Shown piece after piece: positions 53,455 through 61,779 of a stretch of 64,000 bases of DNA. The notes under the pieces are model-generated. The model had not been told where the DNA came from and made no database searches. It was given only the letters and a program-made list of their open reading frames with translations. Numbering within the stretch: the first letter of the stretch is position 1; each line of letters starts with the position of its first letter. The translations under genes and the position numbers were made by a program. Location: the NCBI RefSeq assembly GCF_011752935.1, contig NZ_VWWO01000002.1, forward strand, positions 558,001-622,000. The letters run 5' to 3'. Source of the stretch: Chitinophaga sp. Cy-1792. GTDB lineage: Bacteria > Bacteroidota > Bacteroidia > Chitinophagales > Chitinophagaceae.

Positions 53455-54978
53455 ATGAAAGATAAAGTAACCCTTAGAATTATCCTTATATTCTGCCTGA
53501 TCAAGTTAGCACTGCATCTGATTGCAGATTCCCATACCGGCTTCCAGGGCGATGAACCGCTGCATATTTCTGCGGGCAACCACCTGGCCTGGGGATATAT
53601 GGAATTTCCTCCCATGATAGGTTTAATAGCTTTCGTGCAAAACCTTTTTCATTCGGATAGCATCTTTGTACACCACATTTTTCCACACCTGGCCACTTTA
53701 GTGATCATGGTAACCATCGGGCTGACTACCAAAGCTGCCGGTGGTGGTCCCAGGGCCGTATTTCTGGCGCTGCTGGCCTATGTTATCGCGCCAGCCTCTG
53801 GTGGTTCCAATTTACAGCCGGTCGTTTTCAGCCAGCTGTTCTGGGTGCTGAGTTTCTACCAGCTGTTCAAATTTGTACAATCCTCCGACAGGAAACATCT
53901 CTGGTACCTGACCCTCTTTGTAACACTGGGCTTCCTCACCAAATACGATATGCTGTTTTTTATGACGGGCCTGGTAGCTTTACTCACCAGCAAGCATACA
54001 CGACAGGCACTTGTATCAAATCGCTGGTGGCAATGTGTGCTGGTTTTCCTGGTAGTTGTTACGCCCAATATCATCTGGCAAAGCCAGCATGAATGGCCGG
54101 TATACCAGATGTTTCACCGCTTGTATGAAACGCAGCTGGACCATCAGGGCAAAGGTGATATCCTGAAAGGTATCATGCTGGCATCGAATCCGGTCTCTTT
54201 ACTGCTGCTGGTCCCGGGTATTATATGGCTGTTTTTCCGGAAACCCGGCCGTATATACCGTACGGTCGGTATTGCTATTGTGGTATCTTTCCTGGTATTA
54301 CTGAAGGCGAATGGCAAGAATTATTATTTCTTCTCTATTATATTTACCATCTTGCCTTTTGGTGCGGTATGGGTGGAAGAAAAACTGATAGGATGGCAGC
54401 AATGGCTGCTGTGGCCGGTTACTGCCATATTGCTGACAGGAGCAGTACTGATTCCTTTTGGGTTTCCACTGCTGACGCTGGACAATTACCTTCAGCATTA
54501 TTATAAGTACCAGCAGAAAGATATCCCGGGAGGAAAATATGCCGTGCCATACGAAGAGTACTATACCCAGGAAATGTGGCCACACGTGCTGGGCGAAATG
54601 CGCGCGGTTTATGATAGTTTGCCGGCAGCAGAGAAAAAAGACTGTATGGTCTGGGGGAAGCATTATAACCAGACAGGCATCTTCGAGCTAATGGGAAAGC
54701 AATATGGTTTACCAAAAGAATTCGGCTACCATGGCAGTTTCTATAGCTGGGCGCCTGCCAGTGGAGCCATGCCGCAAACAGTGGTTGCGCTGGCGTTTAA
54801 TGATACACCGGATTATTTCTTTACACCTTTTTATGAAGAAGTAATACCAGTAAGGGTTATCCCGAATATCTATGCTGGCGTTGAAGGAAGGGTAAATCAG
54901 ACGATATACATCTGCAAAAAACCAAAATATAATTTTGCTGAAATGAAGGAGCAATTCAGGAAAAGGATATTTGAATAG
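53455..54978 (+). CDS. GT39-family membrane glycosyltransferase
   Basis: 507 residues, about ten helices. The extracytoplasmic first loop carries GFQGDEPLHISAGNHLAWGYMEFPPMIG, whose acidic pair is the GT39/ArnT catalytic site; LTKYDMLFF and the PNIIW loop follow. It uses polyprenyl-phosphate sugars to glycosylate proteins or lipids from the periplasmic side. Acceptor unknown. A TATCTTTC -7-like box lies 14 bases before the ATG. No partner gene is adjacent. Confidence 0.88.
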   Translation: MKDKVTLRIILIFCLIKLALHLIADSHTGFQGDEPLHISAGNHLAWGYMEFPPMIGLIAFVQNLFHSDSIFVHHIFPHLATLVIMVTIGLTTKAAGGGPRAVFLALLAYVIAPASGGSNLQPVVFSQLFWVLSFYQLFKFVQSSDRKHLWYLTLFVTLGFLTKYDMLFFMTGLVALLTSKHTRQALVSNRWWQCVLVFLVVVTPNIIWQSQHEWPVYQMFHRLYETQLDHQGKGDILKGIMLASNPVSLLLLVPGIIWLFFRKPGRIYRTVGIAIVVSFLVLLKANGKNYYFFSIIFTILPFGAVWVEEKLIGWQQWLLWPVTAILLTGAVLIPFGFPLLTLDNYLQHYYKYQQKDIPGGKYAVPYEEYYTQEMWPHVLGEMRAVYDSLPAAEKKDCMVWGKHYNQTGIFELMGKQYGLPKEFGYHGSFYSWAPASGAMPQTVVALAFNDTPDYFFTPFYEEVIPVRVIPNIYAGVEGRVNQTIYICKKPKYNFAEMKEQFRKRIFE

Positions 54979-54995
54979 ACGGCAGGCATCTGCAT

Positions 54996-55042
54996 AAAAA
55001 AAGTGTAAAAGGGCTGAATACGCATCTTTTACACTTTTTTTT
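54996..55042. terminator. bidirectional terminator
   Basis: AAAAAAAGTGTAAAAG (54996-55011) pairs with CTTTTACACTTTTTTT (55026-55041), giving T runs on both strands between the convergent GT39 and SDR genes. Confidence 0.9.
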
Positions 55043-55062
55043 ATATAGATGACCACCGTGTT

Positions 55063-55818
55063 TTACTGAGCAACTACATTACGTGATTCATTGATCACGT
55101 GCAGCGCATCTGCTGGTGATGAGCGGTATAAATCGTAGAGTGCTTCCGTGTTGGCGACCCTTATCTCAAATTTATCTTCACTCAGTGCCTGCATAAATTC
55201 AGTGGCTACCTGCTGCGGCGGGATGCCTTTATGACCGTCTATACCTTTGGAGAATTCCGTATTGACGAGTGGTGGCATTAACTCAAATACGCGTATACCC
55301 GTGCCGGTTAGTCCGGCGCGCAATGCAACTGTATAGGAATGCACTGCCGCCTTGGTGGCTGAATAGGAAGCCACCCGCAGCAGCGGTACAAAAGCAGCCA
55401 CAGAGCTGACATTCACAATGGCTGCTGCCGGCTGTAACAGCAGGGCTGGCAGCAGTAATTCGTTCAGTCGGATGACAGAAAGATAATTGGTATGCATCTC
55501 TGCAGCTGCTTTCTCAAAGGCATTGCCATCGCTGACGAAGTTATTGAGGAAAGCCGCGCCGGCGTTGTTGATGACGATGTTCAGCTGCGGAAATTCGTTG
55601 GTGATATGGGCCACCAGGGCTGCAGTGTCATCTGCATTGGCAATATCACCATTAAAGGTATGTACGCCAGGCAGACTGCTGGCTGCGGCAGCCAGTCTTT
55701 CCGTATTTCTGCCGGTGATGATAACGGTATTGCCAGCCTCCAGTAATTGTCTGGCGATTTCGAAGCCTATGCCGGCGCTGCCGCCGGTGATGAGAACAGT
55801 GTTTTGTGTAGTTTTCAT
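55063..55818 (-). CDS. short-chain dehydrogenase/reductase
   Basis: 251 residues. GGSAGIGFEIA (11-21, NAD(P) loop), NNAGAAF, catalytic Ser in NVSSVAAF and YSATK with Tyr and Lys. The family resembles DltE-type reductases. Soluble. Starts 24 bases after the efflux-pump stop, so it is in the TetR-regulated operon and may act on the same compound. Confidence 0.93.
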   Translation of the reverse strand: MKTTQNTVLITGGSAGIGFEIARQLLEAGNTVIITGRNTERLAAAASSLPGVHTFNGDIANADDTAALVAHITNEFPQLNIVINNAGAAFLNNFVSDGNAFEKAAAEMHTNYLSVIRLNELLLPALLLQPAAAIVNVSSVAAFVPLLRVASYSATKAAVHSYTVALRAGLTGTGIRVFELMPPLVNTEFSKGIDGHKGIPPQQVATEFMQALSEDKFEIRVANTEALYDLYRSSPADALHVINESRNVVAQ

Positions 55819-55842
55819 GTATTTTGATTTATATGAGTATGA

Positions 55843-57393
55843 TTAGTGATCGGAGATATTTTTTAATGCCAGTGCCGAAGTGCTGCGTTTCTGTACCATA
55901 AACAGCAGGGGCAGGCAGGCAAGAAAAAGAATGCCTACCAGTGCAAAGGAGTCGAGGTAACTAAGCAGTGTCGACTGCTTGACTACGCCGTATTCCATGA
56001 GTCCGAGCGCCCGCTGATGCGCATTACCGGGTGTGGAGCCGTGCGACAGAAAGTAATGGGTATAGCTGTTGAGTCGTTCCAGTACTGCAGGGTTGTCCGG
56101 GTTGAGGTCTGCCACCAGGTGGTTTCTATGATAGGCCGTGCGTCTGGCGGTATAGGTATTGACGATAGCGATACCGAAAGAGCCGCCGAGTTGCCGCATC
56201 ATATTGTTCAGCGCGGCGCCTTGAGCGATATCTTTCATTTCCAGTGTAGACACGGCCAGCATGGTGAGCGGAACGGTCAGCAGTGCGATACCTACTGCAC
56301 GGTAGATGAGGTTGTTGCTGATAAGCTGCGCAGAAGCGTCAGGGCTTAACGATGCCATGGTATAGGAAAAGTAGATGAATAGTGTAAACCCGATAACGAT
56401 CATGACAACGGGCGACAATCCGTTTTGCAGCAGGCGGCCGCTGATGATGAGCGACAGTAAGGCAAAGAAGGAGCCCGGAAGTAGTAGCAGTCCCGTTTCC
56501 AGTGGTGTGAAGCCCAGCAGTCGCTGTGCAAATACCGGTGTCAGGTAAACAGAAGTAAACATGCCAATGCCTGTAATGAAAGTTAGTATAGCCGCAACCG
56601 TTAGTGTGCGGCTTTTGAATACCCGTAGGTTGACGACGGGTTCATCTACCTTTAATTCCCAGATAATAAACAGGATGATGGCTGCGATGGCGATAAAGGT
56701 GAATACGGTGATATAGGCGGTATCGAACCAGTCTTCCTCCTGACCGCGCTCCAACACCGTTTGCAGGGTACTGACCCCGATGATGAGCAGGAGGATGCCT
56801 GTCCAGTCTACTTTTTTTACTGTTTGTCTGATGGGTGATTCCTGTAGTAGCAGCAGGCAGGAAAGCGTAACCACGATACCTACGGGGATATTGATATAGA
56901 AGATCCAGGGCCAGGAGTAATTTTCCGTGATGAAGCCACCCAGTGTAGGGCCTATGGTGGGGCCGATGAATACGCCTAGTCCGAATAGCGCGCTGGCCAT
57001 GCTTTGTTTTTCTTTCGGGAAGAGTTCAAACATGATGGTTTGCGAAACCGATAGCAATGCGCCGCCGCCTAGTCCCTGGAGGAAGCGGAAAAACACCAGT
57101 ACCCATATATTGGAGGCGTTGCCGCACATGAAGGAGCATATCGTAAAGAGAATGACGGAGCCGATGTAGTAGGTTCTGCGGCCCAGGGAGGTGCTGAGGA
57201 AGCTGGACATCGGTATTACGATCACGTTGGCGATAGCATAGGACGTTACTACCCAGCTGGTATCGGCGAGGGTGGAGCCCAGGTTGCCACTCATGTGCGA
57301 CAGTGCTACGTTGACGATGGAGATATCTATCAGTTCCATGATGGCAGCGCTGATGACCGTGAATATGAGTATCTGTCTTTTCAAGGCGTTCAT
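55843..57393 (-). CDS. DHA2 (EmrB/QacA) drug efflux transporter
   Basis: 516 residues, 14 predicted helices, the DHA2 family. ISIVNVALSHMSGNLGSTLADTSWVVTSYAIA is the first signature (motif D1), GRRTYYIGSVILF motif A, and GPTIGPTLGGFI motif C that marks drug antiporters. It exports drugs with H+. Downstream of a TetR gene whose palindrome lies 18 bases before this start. Confidence 0.94.
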   Translation of the reverse strand: MNALKRQILIFTVISAAIMELIDISIVNVALSHMSGNLGSTLADTSWVVTSYAIANVIVIPMSSFLSTSLGRRTYYIGSVILFTICSFMCGNASNIWVLVFFRFLQGLGGGALLSVSQTIMFELFPKEKQSMASALFGLGVFIGPTIGPTLGGFITENYSWPWIFYINIPVGIVVTLSCLLLLQESPIRQTVKKVDWTGILLLIIGVSTLQTVLERGQEEDWFDTAYITVFTFIAIAAIILFIIWELKVDEPVVNLRVFKSRTLTVAAILTFITGIGMFTSVYLTPVFAQRLLGFTPLETGLLLLPGSFFALLSLIISGRLLQNGLSPVVMIVIGFTLFIYFSYTMASLSPDASAQLISNNLIYRAVGIALLTVPLTMLAVSTLEMKDIAQGAALNNMMRQLGGSFGIAIVNTYTARRTAYHRNHLVADLNPDNPAVLERLNSYTHYFLSHGSTPGNAHQRALGLMEYGVVKQSTLLSYLDSFALVGILFLACLPLLFMVQKRSTSALALKNISDH

Positions 57394-57410
57394 AAACGAC
57401 TAATTAAAAT

Positions 57411-57424
57411 AGACCGTTCGGTCT
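57411..57424. promoter_or_regulatory. TetR operator before the efflux pump
   Basis: Perfect palindrome AGACCG-TT-CGGTCT. Nearly the same sequence (AGACCG-AT-CGGTTT) lies before the TetR gene itself at 58118-58131, so one repressor probably controls both. Confidence 0.75.
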
Positions 57425-57513
57425 TTTTTGTGGCAAAAAAATAGGTTCATCATCTCCGGAAGGGAAGTTCCGGGAGTAAACCGTTTATAGGATGTGTTAT
57501 CAGTAAGATCAGA

Positions 57514-58104
57514 TCAGGTGCTGAAGGCGTTGATTTCCTGTCGGAGTGCATCGGTAATGATACGCATTTGCTCGTTATTGTCGAGCACTTTACACACCAG
57601 GACAGCGCCTTCGTACATGGCAAACATTTTAGCGGCGAAGGCCTGCGGGTTGATGGACGCGGAGAATTCGCCATTGGCGATGCCGCCAGCTACCAGCCTG
57701 GTTATCCGGGCCTGGGAGGCTTTAATGGCGGTGGCCACACGGGCTCTCATTTCCTGGTCGGTATCATCCGCTTCTGCGCCGAAATTGATCATGGGGCATC
57801 CGCCCGCCTTTTCCATGGGCGTGGTGTCTTCGTAGAAGTCGAGTAGCGCCAGGAGCTTTCCTTTGTAGGAATGGTGCTCCTGGAGTTTTGCGTCTATGCG
57901 TTTGCTGAGCCGTGCATAGAGGTAGCTGAAAACCTCCTGGCAGATTTCTTCCTTATTCTGGAAATTGCCATAGATACCACCTTTGGCAAGTTTGGTTGCC
58001 TCCATAATATCACTGACGGAGGTGCCGGCCATTCCTTTTTTATTGAGCAGTACTGCCGACTGCTCAATAATAAACTGCCTTGTTTTTTCTCCTTTCGTCA
58101 TCAT
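57514..58104 (-). CDS. TetR/AcrR family repressor
   Basis: 196 residues. Helix-turn-helix (about 15-50: GMAGTSVSDIMEATKLAKGGIYGNFQNKEEIC) and TetR_C-like helices; GGCPMINFGAE in the ligand domain is typical of the YcdC/AcrR subgroup. It precedes the pump and SDR genes on the same strand and is likely autoregulated through the palindrome at 58117-58130. Confidence 0.94.
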   Translation of the reverse strand: MMTKGEKTRQFIIEQSAVLLNKKGMAGTSVSDIMEATKLAKGGIYGNFQNKEEICQEVFSYLYARLSKRIDAKLQEHHSYKGKLLALLDFYEDTTPMEKAGGCPMINFGAEADDTDQEMRARVATAIKASQARITRLVAGGIANGEFSASINPQAFAAKMFAMYEGAVLVCKVLDNNEQMRIITDALRQEINAFST

Positions 58105-58108
58105 AGTA

Positions 58109-58141
58109 CAAAAATAAGACCGATCGGTTTATTTTACAAAA
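58109..58141 (-). promoter_or_regulatory. TetR gene promoter with operator in its spacer
   Basis: On the minus strand TTTTG (58141-58137) and TATTTTTG (58116-58109) are separated by 20 bases, matching the -33/-7 pattern. The palindrome ACCGATCGGT sits inside that spacer at 58120-58129, so repressor binding would occlude the promoter. Confidence 0.7.
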
Positions 58142-58168
58142 TTTATTTTTTGGGGAGATAATCAGCGA

Positions 58169-58564
58169 TTATTGTTGTGGGGGAAGCTGGTCTTTCTTTA
58201 GGAGGAGGCTATAGCTGATACTATTACTTTTCGGGTGTTGGAGGATATGCTGGTAGAGCCAGTTTGCCCTGGTCTCGAGTTCGGGGTTGCCGGTAGCGGT
58301 GGCTTTATATTTCAGGGAGTCGGCAACGAGTTCGAGTAGCTGATCGCTGGCATCGCTGATGGCGAGGAATTGCTGAAGCTGCTCCAGGGGCATTTCTTCA
58401 AATGTTTTAAAATCCAGCTTTACCTCAGACAGCAGGTAATTCAGTTGTGTTTCATACTCGGGCAGATCACCTTTTCCACCAACGCTCATAAGGCGTTTCA
58501 GCGCTGCAAATGCTTCGGCGATCATACGTTCCAGGTAATCGTTTTTTCTGTGCTGAATAGGCAT
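58169..58564 (-). CDS. conserved helical protein of unknown function
   Basis: 131 residues, highly helical and charged: DYLERMIAEAFAALKRLMSVG, LQQFLAISDASDQLLELVADSL. No signal or membrane segment. DUF6483-like in feel but not certainly assigned. It lies between the sigma factor and the TetR gene, and reads in the same direction. Confidence 0.6.
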   Translation of the reverse strand: MPIQHRKNDYLERMIAEAFAALKRLMSVGGKGDLPEYETQLNYLLSEVKLDFKTFEEMPLEQLQQFLAISDASDQLLELVADSLKYKATATGNPELETRANWLYQHILQHPKSNSISYSLLLKKDQLPPQQ

Positions 58565-58614
58565 ATAACTATCGTTTTCTGCAATTTAACTAAAAAACGA
58601 CGGACAGAAATATT

Positions 58615-58656
58615 AAACCCCTGCCGTGCAAATCAGGGTTTGCATGGCAGGGGTTT
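58615..58656 (-). terminator. terminator of the ECF41 sigma gene
   Basis: AAACCCCTGCCGTGCAAA (58615-58632) pairs with its complement at 58639-58656, 18 bp with one wobble, 17 bases after the sigma gene stop. The minus strand ends in TTTAATATTT. Confidence 0.7.
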
Positions 58657-58672
58657 ATTGTATACGGAGGAA

Positions 58673-59524
58673 TCAGGAAATTTGTAATGCTTTGAGTTTT
58701 TCCGGGTCTACTACATTATTGATTTGCAGGATGGTATCACCAGCTTCATTGATTTCAAATACCTGGCAGGAGGTAAGCCTGTCGTTTACATAGAAAAGAA
58801 AAGCAGGCTGATGATTGATCCAGCGGAGAACGATATTTGCGGTTGCCTGGTACTTGTTGAAGATGAGTTCCAGCAATGGTGCCACTTCGGTAGCGCCAAT
58901 GCAGATTTTGCGGACAACATGCAGGTGAGGTCCGCCGTCTGCGATCATGGTGATTTCAGCAGAAAGCATATTTTCTACTCTTTTCACATCTCCCTGCCGG
59001 ATGGCATCTATATAGCCGGACAGCAGGTCTGTCGCCTTTTGCTGTTGCCCGGGTGTATGGGTAACAGCGCCGGGTTTAAAGAGCCGGGCTTTAGCCCTGC
59101 TGAGCAGTTTCCGGGAATACTCTTCCGAGATATTCAATACTTCGGAAATGTCTTTATGGTCATAGTCAAAACTTTCACGCAGGATAAAAACAGCCCTTTC
59201 CATTGTGCTTAGTTTCTCCATCATGATCATGAGTGAGTAGGAAAGGATATCCCGTAGATGCAGGTTCTTATCGGCATTATCATCTGTGGCCACAGGCTCC
59301 GGCAGCCATTCTGCTCTTTGCGGAGCTATTTTCTTGTTTTTATTTTTATAGTTGATAGCCAGGTTGATGACACTTTTTATCAGGTAATTCTTTTCGTCAA
59401 GAATGCCTTCTCTGGGTGTCATGTAATGCCTGGAAATAACATCCTGGATGACATCTTTTGCATCTTCGGCCGATCCGAGAATATTGTAGGCGTATGGGAA
59501 GAGGATCTGTTGATAATCTTTCAT
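58673..59524 (-). CDS. ECF41-type sigma factor with SnoaL-like C-terminal domain
   Basis: 283 residues. Sigma region 2 (about 1-65), linker motif WLPEP (73-77), region 4 (about 95-150: LSTMERAVFILRESFDYDHKDISEVLNISEEYSRKLLSRA), then a SnoaL-like domain (165-283) with DGG (196-198) and NVVDPEKL (270-277). These three motifs are the marks of ECF41 factors (WLPEP, DGGGK/R, NPDKL), whose C-terminal domain tunes activity in place of an anti-sigma factor. The usual COE-type partner gene is not adjacent. Confidence 0.92.
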   Translation of the reverse strand: MKDYQQILFPYAYNILGSAEDAKDVIQDVISRHYMTPREGILDEKNYLIKSVINLAINYKNKNKKIAPQRAEWLPEPVATDDNADKNLHLRDILSYSLMIMMEKLSTMERAVFILRESFDYDHKDISEVLNISEEYSRKLLSRAKARLFKPGAVTHTPGQQQKATDLLSGYIDAIRQGDVKRVENMLSAEITMIADGGPHLHVVRKICIGATEVAPLLELIFNKYQATANIVLRWINHQPAFLFYVNDRLTSCQVFEINEAGDTILQINNVVDPEKLKALQIS

Positions 59525-59574
59525 GAATGCTGTTTTGACACGTCTAAAATAAAAATATTGTCCAATAGTAATAA

Positions 59575-59601
59575 GACCAATATCACAATGAAAACGTGAC
59601 A
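59575..59601 (-). promoter_or_regulatory. candidate ECF41 autoregulated promoter
   Basis: On the minus strand TGTCACG (59601-59595) and GGTC (59578-59575) are 16 bases apart, close to the ECF41 consensus I recall, TGTCACA-N16-CGTC. The ATG is about 50 bases downstream. Confidence 0.5.
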
Positions 59602-59673
59602 GTCATCAGCAGAAATTTGTAATAAATTTTTTAGATTAGCTACAGTGGCTGTTTTTGAGTCGTGGGAAATATC

Positions 59674-59702
59674 TAATCGCAGACTAATAGCATCTGCGAT
59701 TA
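59674..59702 (-). terminator. hairpin after the zinc-ribbon gene
   Basis: TAATCGCAGA pairs with TCTGCGATTA (59674-59683 and 59693-59702) around a 9-base loop, 21 bases past the stop of the minus-strand gene. Confidence 0.6.
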
Positions 59703-59722
59703 TTATAGCTGATCTCCGGTCA

Positions 59723-60061
59723 TTAACTAAATAGCTTTGCCACCTGCGAGAACAAAACGATTGCCAGGATTATTATCGGCACGGTATAATTTACCAGGGA
59801 ATGCCTGAATTTTTTCTTGTCAAGCTTCATTGCCTCCACTAACTTATCGTCCACTTTAAATTGCAGATAGTAATCGCAGCCTGCACAATAGCAGGACGCT
59901 GCCTTTTGAAAAGGAAATACCGATAGAAAGCTGGTCATAAACCAGAAATAGGTCGATTCCACTTTTACATTGGCATCATGCGTCTGGCCGCAGTTAGGGC
60001 ATTTAACGGACATTCTTTCATCGCAAAGGTCCCTGTTGCGGGTTCCATATCTGATATACAT
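59723..60061 (-). CDS. zinc-ribbon protein with C-terminal membrane helix
   Basis: 112 residues. Two Cys pairs, CPNC near 20 and CYCAGC near 57, could bind one zinc. A helix at about 90-108 (VNYTVPIIILAIVLFSQVA) anchors the C terminus. No family recognised. A start at Met17 (MSVKCPNCG) is equally plausible and would place the ribbon at the N terminus. It is followed downstream by the ECF41 gene on the same strand. Confidence 0.6.
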   Translation of the reverse strand: MYIRYGTRNRDLCDERMSVKCPNCGQTHDANVKVESTYFWFMTSFLSVFPFQKAASCYCAGCDYYLQFKVDDKLVEAMKLDKKKFRHSLVNYTVPIIILAIVLFSQVAKLFS

Positions 60062-60358
60062 GTAGGTATAGGTTTATTGAATAGTTATGAATAAGTAGCG
60101 TATAAGTCTTTAGGGATAATGTCAGTACCGGAATAATATTGGTTGTTTGCAATATATAGTATTTTTTTATTTTATTTAAATACTACAGTGTACAGGCGGG
60201 AAAGCTCCACGTACACGGGTAAACGAAAAAAAAGTTCAGGATTTTAAATTATCCTGATTATATTAGAATATCGCAACCGATATCAGAGAGATCGAATTTA
60301 ACAGTGAACGTATTTATAACCCGTATTTCCAGCATTTCTGTCATTTCTCAAAAACCAA
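60062..60358. other. 297-base gap, possible leader
   Basis: A/T-rich with two inverted repeats: GTGTAC (60188-60193) with GTACAC (60211-60216), and CAGGAT with ATCCTG around 60237. No gene, promoter consensus or RNA family is recognised. The region serves divergent genes. Confidence 0.4.
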
Positions 60359-61693
60359 ATGTTCTCTCCAATGAAAATCTACCAAAGGCTACTGTCAGCC
60401 CTTTTTGTATCTGTATTATTATTTTCCTGCACAAAAAGCACCAAAGATCTGGCTAGTGATGTTAATGCCAGACAGGCTTCTCCGGAATCTGTACCAGCAG
60501 CCTCCAGCTATGATGTAGCCCTTGCAGGAAATGGCTTTGTAACCACGCTTCCCGCCGGCGGCGCAGAAGTGATCACCAGTAACGGACTTGGTAACTGGAC
60601 CAGCGCCAATAGCATCACCAGTACTTATTTCAGAGTCGGCCTTACCGGCACACTGAATATTACCGTACGTGCAAAAGTGCCCTCCGGAACCAGCGTTATC
60701 AAAGTAACAGTGAACGGAACTTCTTTTAACAAAACAATTACCGGCACCGGCTATACGGACTATAGCATCGGCTCCGTAAATATTACGACGCCTGGCTACG
60801 TGCAGGTGGATCTCCAGGGTGTCAGCAAATCCGGCGGCTATTTCGGGGATGTTTCCCACATCGTTATAAGCGGCACTGCTACGGCTAGCAATGTCGTGTA
60901 TGCAAACGATGCATCTAACTACTACTGGTCCAGGCGTGGTCCTTCCGTACATCTTAATTATACCATCCCTTCCGGTACTACTGCTGAATGGTTTTACAAC
61001 GAGGTAACCGTTCCTGCAGGTCAGGATAAGATCGGGTCTTATTTTATGTCTAACGGTTTTAATGGTGGTTATTTCGGCATGCAGGTAAACAGCGCTACTG
61101 AAAGAAGAATACTCTTTTCCATTTGGGATCCCAGCGTAGGCACCACTTCACTGGTGCGTAAAGGCACCGATGTGGCAGATAATACCTTCGGTGGAGAAGG
61201 TACCGGCGGACAAAGCTACCTGGTATTCAACTGGCAGGCTGGCACTACTTACAAATTCCTCACGCATGTGCTGCCCGATGGCGCCGGCGGAACAGATTTC
61301 TCTTCCTGGATCTATACGCCGGAATCAGGCAGCTGGCGCTTTATCGCCACCTGGAAACAACCTAATACCACTACTTATCTCGGCGGGTTATATTCTTTCC
61401 TGGAAAACTTCAATGATACCAATGGTTACCTGGGACGAAGCGGCCAGTATAGTAATGCATGGGTAAGATCAACCGCAGGTACCTGGTATGAGCTTACCAG
61501 CGCCTGGTTTACTGCGGATGCTACTGCCACCGCAGATCAGCGCCGCGATTATGCCGGTGGTGTGGATGCTGCTACAGGACGTTTCTACCTGAAAAATGGC
61601 GGCTTCTTTTCCAATTATGTGAATTATAACCAAACGTTCACACGTACGGCCAGCGGTGTTGCTCCTAACGTTAATCTCAATACCCTGCCATAA
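60359..61693 (+). CDS. DUF5077/DUF3472 secreted lipoprotein
   Basis: 444 residues; from Met5 (60371) a lipoprotein signal ends LLFSC. A beta-sandwich domain about 50-175 (DUF5077-like: GNGFVTTLPAGGAEVIT, VQVDLQGVSKSGGYFGDVSHIVISG) leads to a DUF3472 domain (about 185-420: ASNYYWSRRGPSVHLNY, FGMQVNSATERRILFSIWDP, GGEGTGGQSYLVFNW). The pair is typical of carbohydrate-binding or surface-adhesion proteins of Bacteroidota. Ligand unknown. Confidence 0.8.
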   Translation: MFSPMKIYQRLLSALFVSVLLFSCTKSTKDLASDVNARQASPESVPAASSYDVALAGNGFVTTLPAGGAEVITSNGLGNWTSANSITSTYFRVGLTGTLNITVRAKVPSGTSVIKVTVNGTSFNKTITGTGYTDYSIGSVNITTPGYVQVDLQGVSKSGGYFGDVSHIVISGTATASNVVYANDASNYYWSRRGPSVHLNYTIPSGTTAEWFYNEVTVPAGQDKIGSYFMSNGFNGGYFGMQVNSATERRILFSIWDPSVGTTSLVRKGTDVADNTFGGEGTGGQSYLVFNWQAGTTYKFLTHVLPDGAGGTDFSSWIYTPESGSWRFIATWKQPNTTTYLGGLYSFLENFNDTNGYLGRSGQYSNAWVRSTAGTWYELTSAWFTADATATADQRRDYAGGVDAATGRFYLKNGGFFSNYVNYNQTFTRTASGVAPNVNLNTLP

Positions 61694-61730
61694 CCTTATT
61701 CGTAACTACAGAAATGCGCTTGAAATAAAT

Positions 61731-61765
61731 AAGGCAGTGCCTACTCAGTAGACACTGCCTTTTTC
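61731..61765. terminator. bidirectional terminator
   Basis: AAGGCAGTG (61731-61739) pairs with CACTGCCTT (61753-61761), with a CTAC-TCA-GTAG inner stem and TTTT after it, between the convergent DUF3472 and lipoprotein genes. Confidence 0.85.
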
Positions 61766-61779
61766 TTTGTTATTGAATG

